A stretch of 64,000 nt of DNA from Cymbomonas tetramitiformis (lineage: Eukaryota; Chlorophyta; Pyramimonadophyceae; Pyramimonadales; Pyramimonadaceae): positions 1 through 64,000 of the forward strand of contig LGRX02033391.1 in the NCBI GenBank assembly GCA_001247695.2, written 5' to 3'. The notes under the pieces were generated by a model. It did not search any database and was not told the origin of the DNA. It was given only the letters and a program-made list of their open reading frames with translations. The position numbers were made by a program, and so were the translations under genes. Positions 39,664-49,519 of the stretch are shown piece by piece (position 1 is the first letter of the stretch; the number at the start of each line of letters is the position of its first letter).

Positions 39664-41356
39664 ACCATGGGGGAAGGGGCTTTAAGCCTTTGGCTCTCTG
39701 ACTCCCTGTGGGACATACACCCTTCGGCCTCTCCACCCTCCCCTCTTTTCTTCCTCTCCCTCCTTGGGGGATTTTCTCTCCCCCTAGAGGTTTTTTTCCC
39801 GTTTGTTCTTTCTTTATTTTACTTTTTTCCCCCTTTGGGAACTTTTTTCCTCACTTTCATATTCCTTACTCTCTAGCTTTATATATATACCACCTTCCTT
39901 TTCTATATTGACCTTTGTCCCTCACTTGGTTTATTTTACCCTTTATTTATTTTATTTTCATTTTTATTTTTATCTATTTTTTCCAGCCTGGACCTGCCCG
40001 CATCCTCCCCTTCGATTTCGATCGCTGACCACGGCCTCTCGCATTTTTGACCCATCCCGCATTCCCGCGCGGACTAGCTTCACTTCCGCCTCCATTCCCA
40101 CTGTCCGTCTTTCATACTCTCGGCCTGATCTCTTTCCTTCGCTAGATTTTTGGCGCTGCGTCCTTTCTGATCTTGCCATCCCATTAGTTCATCCTTGGTT
40201 ATTTCCTCCCCCTGCCTTGGTTCCACGGGATCACCCTGCCTTACGTTCCACTGCGACGACGCTATCTGCCGACGCTCCGACGCTCGACGCTCCGTGCATC
40301 GGTCCCTGTCTCCCTGCTTCCTCCCTGCCCGACTTCTGTCACCCCACGGTGAGATCTTCTCCCCCTCTTTCTCGCCTGTGCAGGGTTGCTTTGTTTCACA
40401 CTTTCACACGACATACACACACAGCATACACAGCATACACAGCATACACACGAGAGTCAAAGCTCACAGTGCTACTGGGCCAGAGCAGCATGCACCACCC
40501 CCCTCTTTCCTTACTCTCCCTGCTTGATCTATCCTTCTTCTTACCCTTACTCTGCCTGCCTGAACCGTCGCGCCTTGATGGCTGGCAAGTCTGAGGAGCC
40601 CATTGCAAGCGGAGGAACCATGGTGATCACGTGCACCGCACCTTGATTCCTCCCCGAATTTCATCCTGACTTTTTGCTTGCATGGGTCCGAGCACCCCTG
40701 TCAGAGCCTCAGATCCTGACACACTATCCATGGGGACGTGCGGTGCAGTGTCGGGATAGAACCGACTTCCCCTCTGGCTTTGGCTTAGAACTTCTTGCTT
40801 TCCTTGTTCACTCTGCTTTTCGCCTCTCCCTTCCCTCTCTCTTCTCACCCTTCTCCCTTGCCTGACCTGCTTCCTCCTCCTTATTCTCTGCTCCCTGCTC
40901 ATTGGTCATTGGTCATTGGTTTAGGATAGGTGGGCGAGAGTCTCCTCCCCTCCACCACCGTGAGCAGAGGTGGGGAGGACTCCCCTCCCCGCCTCCTCCC
41001 CTCCCCACTCCTCCCTCCCCTTCCCCTTCCGCCATCCCGAGCCCCTCCGCCCACCCCTTCCGCCCGCCCGACCGATCCACCTCCCTCCCATCCAGTCGCA
41101 GCTCCACCACCGTTTTCCTGGCCGCAGCTGTTGCTCCGCCGGCATGATATTCTGGCACTACTTGTGCTTTGTTCGCTCTGCCGAGATTTCTCTTTTCGAT
41201 GAGATTAGGATGAGCCCCTCAGGGCGCGCTATGATATTTGGGGTAGCCCCACATGGACTTCCGTTAGCCTGCTTGCAGGAGTACATCACCCTCAGGACCT
41301 GGTCCTCTTTATCGGCGTAAATGTTTTATTATTATTATTATTATTTATTATCATTA
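39664..41356 (+). mobile_element. 5'-truncated LINE: 3' untranslated region of a relative of the 12-kb LINE
   Basis: A long pyrimidine-rich tract (39710-40560 and 40930-41110) is followed by a segment sharing ordered words with the 3' end of the LINE at 33000-33407 (GATGAGC, GTAGCCCC, TTAGCCTGC, CAGGACC, GTAAATGT). It closes with (TTA)n at about 41323-41350. A short CA-rich microsatellite (ACACAGCATACACAGCAT) is at 40418-40452 and triple TCATTGG at about 40900-40920. No RT coding part remains. Plus-strand frames of up to 263 codons here are low-complexity and are not genes. The exact left edge is uncertain. Confidence 0.65.
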
Positions 41357-41375
41357 AAGTCTTGAAATACCGCAC

Positions 41376-41555
41376 CTCATGATCTTGATGGTCCATGGTG
41401 GCGTCGGCTGCCGCCTGCATCTCCTTGCGCAAGCCCTCAACATCGATCGCCGTGCCATTTTTTTCAGCATCATCATCCACCTCCACTTGTGCCTCAGGAT
41501 GATTATTCCCACAAAACTCGAAGCCATTGGCAGGTGACGGTTTGAAGTCTCGTAC
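41376..41555 (-). CDS. Candidate internal exon of an unknown gene
   Basis: Exactly 60 open codons on the minus strand, bounded by an AG acceptor (AATTAG, intron end at 41556) and a GT donor (GAG|GTGCGG at 41375), both in phase 0. The protein is acidic and helical (PSPANGFEFCGNNHPE, EVDDDAEKN, GLRKEMQAAADATMDHQ). No family recognised. The (TTA)n end of the truncated LINE lies just downstream, which would place that LINE in an intron. Confidence 0.45.
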
Positions 41556-41913
41556 CTAATTAATATTAACCTCAGCAGGTTTCAACATGTATAATTGCTG
41601 TGACATGCTGTGCTAGAAGAATCGAAGCATATGTTGTACCCATATTTGTACATAAATTTGCATACTTGTACATGCCATGCATACGCGTGAATAAAAATGC
41701 AATCAAAAGTCTACCGGGGCTCGCCGACTACGCAAGCATCACACACAAATCACAAGTTATGTAATAATTTCTAATAAAACTTGCGGGGCGACTTGCGTGT
41801 CGCCTACGTGTTGCCTACGTGTCGCTTACGTGTCGCATTTGCTATGAAATGGCAACGATTTTTAGACCACTGCATATGCCAAAAAATCAAGGGTTTTAGA
41901 CCGCGCACGCAAA
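41556..41913. other. AT-rich, no gene seen
   Basis: Contains a short run of repeated TACGTGTCGC-like words (41800-41835) and poly-A/T-rich stretches. Otherwise I see nothing. Confidence 0.5.
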
Positions 41914-43074
41914 TCAAAAATACCATATTGTCTGTTTGGAGGAGTATTGGGGCGTACCTCGCCAGTAGTCTTCACAGACCCATCTATCTGCCAGAGTTAC
42001 TTGCATTGGTGCACCTTTGCGAATGGTAAGGTTGCACCGTTTGGCACACTCCTCAGACACAAAGTTGTCGGAGGCGCCGGAGTCGACCAGCACCTTGATC
42101 ATGTGGCCACGCAGGTACGCATAGAACACTAACAATAAGGGTCCATCATCATCCCTTACCGCAGCCAGAGTACTGGCGAGACGGGAACGCGCCGCGTACC
42201 GCCACTTAATGGTCCCATCCTTTCGGATGTGCTTGCAGTGACGGTCCTCCGGCAAGGCGTGCGACTTCAATGCACATATGCTGGCAACGTGTTCCCCTTG
42301 CCCACCCGCGGCGTGGTCTGCCGCACTGACAGGGGTGTCTTCACCGTCGACATCGGTGTCGCTGACATGTATGGCACCACTGTCTATAGTGGCATCGCTG
42401 GTGGCATCACCGTCAGTGGCACTGACATGTGTGGTGCTGGCGTCAGCATCAGTGGCACTAATATGGGCAGAATCGCTGTCCCCAGCGCTGTCGCCGATGG
42501 CATCATCGTCAGTGGCGCTGATATGGGTGGTGCTGGTGGCGGCAGTGTCAGTGATACTCACGAGGATGGAGTCGCTGTCCCCGACGCTGTTGCTGGTGGC
42601 ATCACCGCCGTCAGTGACGCTGACATGGGTGGTGCTGGTGGCGGCAGTGTCAGTGGCACTTACATGGGTGGGGTCGCTGTCCCAGGCGCTGTCGCTGGTG
42701 GCATCACTGTCAGTAACGCTGACATGGGTGGTGCCGGTGGTGGCAATGTCAGTGGCGCTCACGTGGGTGGAATCGCTGTTCCCCGCGCTGTTGCTGGTCG
42801 CATCTCCGTCAGTGGCGTTAGGTCCAGTAACAAGGGTCTCCTCTGAGATGGGGCGTGCAGATTTTGGACTCCACCTAACTGCTCGAACTGCTGCAATGTT
42901 CAGCACATCGGTCATCTCCTCCGAGGTCAGGCATGTGGGAGATATCTGCCGCGACCCAGCCCGCGCCATGCGCTGCGTGAAGTTCAAACTGTCGTCTGAT
43001 GAGACGGGGAAGGACAGCGGGTGTTGCATGATAACTCTGCGCCGCCCTTCTGGGGTCCAGGTCTCCTCGATCAC
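41914..43074 (-). CDS. Retropepsin-like aspartic protease of a decayed retroelement
   Basis: A minus-strand frame of 386 codons. The first two thirds are a low-complexity Ser/Thr/Asp repeat of about 16-20 residues (variations on HVSATD..ATS). The C-terminal part has an aspartic protease active site, VLVDSGASDNFVS (about 42090), preceded by a hydrophobic strand (LLLVFYAYLRG) and followed by GAPMQVTLADRW. This is the family A2-type retropepsin fold of Ty3-like elements and related domesticated genes. No RT follows: sequence after about 41950 is unrelated and the last residues before the stop look random. The element is truncated here. Confidence 0.7.
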   Translation of the reverse strand: MIEETWTPEGRRRVIMQHPLSFPVSSDDSLNFTQRMARAGSRQISPTCLTSEEMTDVLNIAAVRAVRWSPKSARPISEETLVTGPNATDGDATSNSAGNSDSTHVSATDIATTGTTHVSVTDSDATSDSAWDSDPTHVSATDTAATSTTHVSVTDGGDATSNSVGDSDSILVSITDTAATSTTHISATDDDAIGDSAGDSDSAHISATDADASTTHVSATDGDATSDATIDSGAIHVSDTDVDGEDTPVSAADHAAGGQGEHVASICALKSHALPEDRHCKHIRKDGTIKWRYAARSRLASTLAAVRDDDGPLLLVFYAYLRGHMIKVLVDSGASDNFVSEECAKRCNLTIRKGAPMQVTLADRWVCEDYWRGTPQYSSKQTIWYF

Positions 43075-43730
43075 TCCCGCTGGTGCCTCCTGTCGTTGCT
43101 GCGACCGGCATCCCCCTGCTGGCTGATGCTGTCAATGAGGCCAATCCCTTGCGTCGGGCCATGCATCCCCTCAGTAACATCTGCGGGTGCCACCTGCCGC
43201 TGCTGCGACCGGGCGTGCGGATGCTGGCCGGGAGTGTCCGAGCATACCTCCGGTGCCGGCGCTAGAGGTGGCCGTGTATGGGAGGCCTCCACCGGAGCGT
43301 CACAGCAGCTTTCCTCACGGTGCTGATGACCCCCATATGCTTGGAGACAAAGTTCCTGCATTCTCCGGGACTCTGCCGCACGCACTGAGCGAGGTGGTCT
43401 CGAGCGTTTGCGCCCACTCCTCGACGGCCGGGAAGGGAGGCCACCGGACTGTCGGCGTCACTGGGCGGCGTGTCCCCCGGAGAGCATGATTCGGGGACAG
43501 TAGAGTGCACCTCCGCTGTTGCGTTGGCTTGCTCCGCCCGCTCGATAGCAGCCGCAGTCTCCGAATTCATGCCCTGTGATTCAGCCTGCTGTTGCGCACG
43601 ATACTGGCTGCACTGGATCTCCATCATTGGAGTGGGAGACATCTCCCCATCGGTCTCCATGGCATCTCCAGCACCAGCCTGCAAGGCGGAAAGGGTTCCA
43701 AAGTGGACCTTCCGCTGCCCTCGAAACATG
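43075..43730 (-). pseudogene. Degenerate frames between gag and protease
   Basis: Several short minus-strand frames overlap (43729-43262, 43385-43071, 43180-42875). Each is Gln/Ala/Arg-rich, without domains and with stops between. The order on the minus strand (gag, this region, protease) suggests the decayed middle of one retroelement polyprotein. Confidence 0.4.
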
Positions 43731-44363
43731 CTAGCTAGTCACTGCCCGCCAAGCCATAGCCCCGCGGCGACGTATCTGCCTAACCGGAGAGGAGTCCGAG
43801 GGTTCTAAGGGGTGAGTGACGAGGGCTGAGTCCTGCTGCTGCTGAGCCCGCCTACTGCGACAGAGGCGGTACTGCCTCTGGATCACCAATGCCACAGCCT
43901 TCCTGCGTTTTCTAAGGCGCCTGATCCCCATTGCCTGCCATGCCTGCGGATGCTGCTTCACTGCCCTCGGGCCATACTCGCTGCTGGCTGCATGCAGTTT
44001 CTCAGCCGGGGACAGCTCCCTCCATGCAGAGCACAACATTTGGGTCCGCGCGTCCCCGCTGTCATCCCCCTCCTGCATGCCCTCCTGCAGGCGGTCTCTA
44101 ATCATCGAGCTCAGCCCCGCTCTCCGCTGCCCATGCAAGGCAGGAGACGTTGCGGAACGCCGCGTGGCAAATCGCTGGTTTTGCTCGAGTAACTTACATG
44201 CTGCCTCGGGGGACTTCCGTAGCTGCTTCTTCAGTTTCTTCATCATGGCGACAGGCGATAGCAGCCCAGGTACCCGTCTCCATTTCCAGAATTCTAACTG
44301 CTGCCGCTGGTCCTCCGGGGAATCCTGGTACACATCTGACGACCCAGGCGCGGGCAGGAGCAA
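43731..44363 (-). CDS. Retroelement ORF fragment downstream of gag (split by transposon)
   Basis: A minus-strand frame open from the transposon boundary to 43731. It is rich in Arg, Lys and Gln (MMKKLKKQLRKSPEAACKL, ALVIQRQYRLCRSRR, the latter IQ-motif-like). If the transposon and one copy of its GCAA duplication are removed, the frame stays open across the join into 62191-62260. That supports these halves having been contiguous. No specific family recognised. Confidence 0.5.
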   Translation of the reverse strand: MLLPAPGSSDVYQDSPEDQRQQLEFWKWRRVPGLLSPVAMMKKLKKQLRKSPEAACKLLEQNQRFATRRSATSPALHGQRRAGLSSMIRDRLQEGMQEGDDSGDARTQMLCSAWRELSPAEKLHAASSEYGPRAVKQHPQAWQAMGIRRLRKRRKAVALVIQRQYRLCRSRRAQQQQDSALVTHPLEPSDSSPVRQIRRRGAMAWRAVTS

Positions 44364-44372
44364 AACGCCACA

Positions 44373-44960
44373 GAGCGGTCGCAAAAAGTTAAATGTCACA
44401 AGTATGGTCACATGCATAATGCAAATATTTCATGTTTTGACTTTCGCCGCACCTTGCCGCGACTATTCTAAGGTTCACCGCGCATTTGGTTTTTGGAAAA
44501 AATTTTCTGGAGCTCGCAATTGAGAAAAAACTGCTGTTTTGGGCATGTTTTGGTGGTTTTATAGTGCGGGGGGTATATTGCGGGATGAAATAAGCTAGTT
44601 TTGAAGTTCGCCGCACCTTGCCGCGACAATTCTAAGGTTCACCGCGTTTTTGGATCATAGAAAAAATCTTTTCCAAGCTTGTAATTGCGAAAAAAACGTT
44701 ATTTTGGCCCTTTTTCGCCCATTTTGAGTGCGCGTGAGTGTGTTGGGTGAGTTGGGCGATGTAATAAGGGAGTTTAGAAGTTCGCCGCACCTTGCCGCGA
44801 CAATTCTAAGATTCACCGCGTTTTTGGATTATGGAAAACATCTTTTTCCAGCTTGGAATTGCGAAAAAATCGTTATTTCGGCCCTTTTTCGCCCGTTTTG
44901 AGTGCGCGCAAGTGTGTGGGTTGACTTGGGGGAAGTAATATGCGAGTTTTGAAGTTATTT
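44373..44960 (+). repeat. Inner transposon left terminal region (modular inverted repeat)
   Basis: The 18-bp TIR is followed by three tandem modules of about 165-180 bp, starting near 44443, 44607 and 44781. Each opens with TTCGCCGCACCTTGCCGCGA, then an ACAATTCTAAGGTTCACCGCG-like word, and continues with AT-rich GGCCCTTTTTCGCCC-type sequence. They are inverted copies of modules in 52800-53401. Likely transposase-binding subterminal repeats. Confidence 0.85.
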
Positions 44961-45227
44961 AGCAGAGTGTTTTAAGTCTGTTTGTGAATATCTTGATTAT
45001 TACGTGCTGCAACAAGCTGTGCAATGCCAATCGAACTTAAAAATAAGGAATCATATGTGTAATAATGCAGCAATCTAGAAACCATATGTCTAATGCGTGC
45101 AACAGAAAGACGACGCAATGGAAAACAATGAAGGCAACTAAAAACATCAAAGTATAAGTAAACAGCAGTCAAAACAAAGCAAAGCATATTAATGGTGATA
45201 TATCTGCATTTTTAAATTTCGGTACTA

Positions 45228-45695
45228 CTAACGCCTCCACTGCCACTGGGCAAACTCCTCCAGACTCAGGTTGCGAGGTGCTGCGTGTCCCGGAGTCTGC
45301 CCATATCCCCCAAAAGCAGCACTTAACATCCTTGCTTGTTGCAATGACATCGTGACCTGGGGCTCTGCCTGCAGCTGAGGCGCTACCAAGGCCCCTGCAT
45401 GCATCGGCAGGCTGGGCATAAATTGCCCCGCGTTGCTGAAATGCCCCCCCGCCACGGCGTAGTTTCCAAGGAGCGGCACAGGCTCGAGGGGGGTGCTCGC
45501 AGCCGCGGGTGCGGAAGGAATGGCTGCGGGGGGCACTTCCACAGCAGTGCGCGCCTTCAGCTGACCCTCCAACTCCTTGATCTGTAGCTCCACCTGCAGA
45601 TCAGCTAGGCGTTGCATGAGTTGGGCGTTGGCTTGCGGTTGGTCTTGCTGCTGCTCCGGCCGATGAGGCTGCTGAGCTTGCTGCTCCTGCTGATG

Positions 45696-45740
<45 letters not shown>

Positions 45741-48700
45741 AAGAGGCTGCTGCTCCAGAGTCTGTTGCTGCAGAGGCTGATGCTGGTGCGGCGGTGGCAG
45801 CTGCTGTGGCTGCTGCTGTGGCTGCTGCTGCTGAGGCTGATGCTGCTGCGGAGGCGGCTGCTGCTGACGTTGCTGCTGCTGCGGAGGCGGCTGCTGCTCT
45901 GGCTGCTGCTGCTGCTCCACATAAATCTGGGAGGCAGGCTGCATTTCTTCATCTGACCACAAGTCCAGAGTTGCCAGTGTCGACAGTGCCTCATCTCCCA
46001 TATCGATGTTCGAGTTTGCTGCCGGCTCCAACGACTGCGCCCCTGGCTCTGTCCTAGCCGCAGCCACCGCCATGCTCGTTGTCCTCCCGCGCTTCCGAGA
46101 TCCCCTAGACCCCGGCGGGGGCTCAGAAATGGTCGTCCTTGGCCGCTTGGGAGGCTTCGTAGGATTTCCCTTCCCCGCTCCCTTTCCCTTGCTAGCAGCT
46201 CCCCCCGCCGCCGGCTGCGATGCTATCCGCGGGGGGCGTTTTGGTGGACATCTCGAAGCAGGCTTGAACACTGCCTTTGAGGCATTCTTGGCTACAGCCC
46301 CACCCGCTGCAACCTTACCAGCCTTCTTCGTGGGTGCTGCTCCCCCAGCTGCTGCCCCTCCAGCTGCTGTTCTCCCCGTAGCTCCCCCCCCCGTTCCTGC
46401 CGTGTTCTGAGCAATCGCTGGGAGGTCATCGTAGTGCACAGGGGTGAGTTCACCTTCATACATCCACGTGTCTTCTTTCCGCTTGTGATGGTTGAAGTGG
46501 CGGACGGGTCTCCATTTCCACCTTAAGACCAACTCCTTGAAGGACTCCACTGCCTCCAACAGCTTGACGTCAATGCTGCTCCTTGCCTCCACCTTCTCGG
46601 CTTGTAACAGCAGAGCAGCAGAAGCGTTGAGGTTGCTGTGGCGAAAACACACCGTCCTCCGGCCGCCGCCGCGTATCGAAGCCGAGAATGGCACCGCCGG
46701 ATTCTCCTCCAACAGCCAGGGGCCATACACACAGACGCCCAGTGCATTCTGGGCTGTCTTTCCCCTGGCCGGCGCGAAGGCAATCCAGAAAAGATCGAGG
46801 TGCTTCTGATGCACCACAACCCTCCCGAAAGCCATATCACCCCTCAGGGTGTTGCGCAGCTTCAGGCTGTCCTGCAACGTGTTCCCAAGCGCCAAACAGT
46901 CCTGTGCGTGCCAAGCTGTCACGAATTGCAACTCGGCTTTGAGAGCCCGCATCGCAAAGCTCGGAAGTGGACGTTGTGATGAGGGGAGGAGTTCCGTGGT
47001 GTCCACCGCAGAGAAGTCCTTGTCCGGACCATACTTCCGGAACACGGGGAACGTGGTGTTCTCTGGCAGGATCACGCCCTTCTTGTCCACGTAAAAATGC
47101 GCTGACCATCGAGGCACCCCGGAGTAGTCGAACTCCACCGCCGCGTGCACCAGCGCCCCCGAAAAGATCACAACGCTCTTCGCATCGAGGTGCAACGTGA
47201 GCGAAGTCAGGGTCTCCTTGTCAAGCATTTCCCTGGGCACCAAGTGGGATCCAGGGTATACCCGAAACTGATACTGGTCGGAGATGATCAGCATCACCCC
47301 AACCTCCCCCGCGTCGTAATGGTTGTCCTGACGAGCCGCACCACCGTGTGTCATCAGCAACGTGCGCCCCATCTTCCCCGACCGCATCACCAACTCCACC
47401 TCAGTCCCAGAGGTAAGTGTGGATATGACGTCCGCCCCAACCCCCTCCAACCGCTTCATGAACCCCGTGCCATCCTCCACGTCCACGATACACCTCTTGC
47501 TATCTGGAACGGACGTGGTGTGCACCCCATCAGTTTTGAACGACATGAAATTCTGCCGGACGTTCTTCACGAGGTACCCCTCGTGAAATTGTTTCGCGAG
47601 GACTTCGACAGGCGAAGGGTCCTCCAGCCTGCACACGCAATAGCCGTCCTCCTCAAACTGCTTGCGCCAGTTAGAAGGCCACACCAGCCCAACCTTCTCC
47701 ACTGCTTCTGGCTGCCCCTGCTCCTGCGCCTCCCCAGTCTGCACCCCCGGCTGCTGCTGCTGGGATCCACCCGCGGATTCGCCAGCAGACCCCTGCCCCG
47801 CCTGCTTCTCCTGCTGCCCCTCCCCAGCCTGCTCCGCCGCCGCCTCCTTCTCCGCTGCCGGCTGCTGCTGCTGGGATCCACCCGCGGATTCGCCAGCAGA
47901 CCCCTGCCCCGCCTGCTTCTCCTGCTGCCCCTCCCCAGCCTGCTCCGCCGCCGCCTCCTTCTCCGCTGCCGGCTGCTGCTGCTGGGATCCACCCGCAGAC
48001 TCGCCAGCAGACCCCTGCCCCGCCTGCTTCTCCTGCTGCCCCTCCCCAGCCTGCTCCGCCGCCCGCCTCCTTCTCCGCTGCCGGCTGCTGCTGCTGGGAT
48101 CCACCCGCAGACTCGCCAGCAGACCCCTGCCCCGCCTGCTTCTCATGCTGCCCCTCCCCAGCCTGCTCCGCCGCCGCCTCCTTCTTCGCTGCCGGCTGCT
48201 GCTGCTGGGATCCACCCGCAGACTCGCCAGCAGACCCCTGCCCCGCCTGCTTCTCCTGCTGCCCCTCCCCAGCCTGCACCGCCGCCCCCTGTTGCTCCTC
48301 CGATACCACAGGGGCTTCACCAGAAGACTCCTCAAGCGCGGGGAAGTCTAGGGGCTGTATCGACATGGGGCCGGGCTGGAGGCCCAATGCAGCCGGCCAT
48401 CGCAGGGGAAGGCCTGCTCTGCCACTTTTACCGCAAAAATTGCGACCGCATGTGGTCGCGTCCTCAACCTCACCAGGCCTGCATATCCCATGGAAGGAGC
48501 GATGGCAGGCAGTGCAGCCGTGCCCTGGAGCACGATCGTCGTCCTTGCCCAACCCGCAAAATAGACACCAGTCCTGGGCGTATTTCCCGCAACGCCCGCA
48601 CTCTCCAGGGTAGGAGTCCCCAGCAGCGCAAACCCCATGGTAGTGCCCATCGCACATCGAACATGGCTGTGGTAGCACCCCCACTCGAGCAGCTTCGCCG

Positions 48701-48825
48701 TGTGGGCAGTTGGGCACCACGCAGAACTTGCGCGTTGGAAAAAGATCTTTTTTCATTAGTCGTTTTTTTGGTTCTTCTGTCCCGCTGAAGGCTTCTGACA
48801 TCGCAAGCCCCCGCTTTCCTGCCAT
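45228..48825 (-). CDS. PHD-finger + 2-oxoglutarate/Fe(II) dioxygenase-like protein (one-base frameshift)
   Basis: About 1198 residues if one extra base is ignored. Start chosen at ATG 48825 (MAGKRGLAMSEAF). Residues about 33-130 form two cysteine/histidine zinc modules of PHD type (CSMCDGHYHGVC; CTACHRSFHGIC). Five or more copies of a 37-residue E/Q/A-rich repeat (111 bp) follow at about 47749-48300. One copy (47971-48082) is 112 bp, with an extra C at 48062-48064, which shifts the frame. Then comes a jelly-roll dioxygenase: iron ligands HxD in DNHYDAGEVG (about 47320) and the distal His in GALVHAAVEF (about 47145), with Arg in GVPRWSAHFYV for 2-oxoglutarate. Next are an unrecognised domain, a basic Lys/Gly/Pro stretch and a poly-Gln (CTG)n tail. 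TET/JBP-type dioxygenases are known cargo of some fungal transposons; DNA or protein as substrate here is inference. Confidence 0.72.
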
Positions 48826-49519
48826 GTCTTCCCGATCTAAAACAAAAGTACCCAAAGTACTTCTTTTAGCTCGTCCAGGTGCTCTTGGCCAATAAATATA
48901 CTGCTCGCGCAAGGCAGGCACGCGAAGCCGTCGTGATGGTCTGTTATTTCCCACAACTCACAATCTTCACCAAAGGAGATGTATACTTTTGCTTCGCGTG
49001 TGCAATAATCACAAGGCTGCCTGGCAGGCATTTTGGGAGGTGATGTTTTTTAGTGTCGTGCATGTTTTCAATCACATGCCTTTCACCGCACGTAGGATCA
49101 ACACCCCACTGTGACTGGGACGATCGTGCGTGCGGTGAAGTGGTTCCTCAGTAACGACAGAATCTGGGATATAAGTCGATGGGCATTTCACCGCACGCAG
49201 GATCAAAACACCACTGTGACTGGGACGATCGTGCGTGCGATGAAGTGGTTCCTCAATAAGGACAGAATCTGGTAAAAAGTCGATGGACATTTCACCGCAC
49301 GCACGATCGAAACACCACTGTGACTGGGACGATCGTGCGTGCGGTAAAGTGGGTGCTCGCAAGAAAACATTTTAGCAACATGCTATGCACCCATATTTTT
49401 AAACTTAAACGCGTTGTTGCTTTAATAATTCACAAGTCGATAGTTGTATATTGTGCCGTTATGCCAGGTTAATAGCATGGGATTCACCGCTTGTGAGCGG
49501 TATATATCGTGCGAGAAAT
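48826..49519. promoter_or_regulatory. Divergent intergenic region with 104-bp repeats (inner transposon)
   Basis: Lies between the two divergent genes. Units at about 49081, 49187 and 49291 repeat at about 104 bp. Each begins TTCACCGCACG and carries the reverse complement CGTGCGGTGAA about 50 bp later, enclosing CACTGTGACTGGGACGATCG. A TATATAT word lies at 49500-49507, right before the transposase ATG. Probable shared promoter or transposase-binding region. Confidence 0.6.

Noticed and set aside
39803..40594. 263-codon plus-strand protein
   Set aside because: It lies in a pyrimidine-rich LINE 3' region. Its Ser/Phe/Pro/Leu composition follows from CT-rich DNA, and no domain is seen.
45690..45950. 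CTG-repeat microsatellite as a separate feature
   Set aside because: It is the coding poly-Gln tail of the dioxygenase gene read on the minus strand; I described it within that gene.
45605..48788. Long plus-strand Leu/Pro/Ser-rich frames opposite the dioxygenase gene (for example 47145-48788)
   Set aside because: They are shadows of the GC-rich minus-strand repeats. All recognisable domains (PHD, HxD dioxygenase) are on the minus strand.
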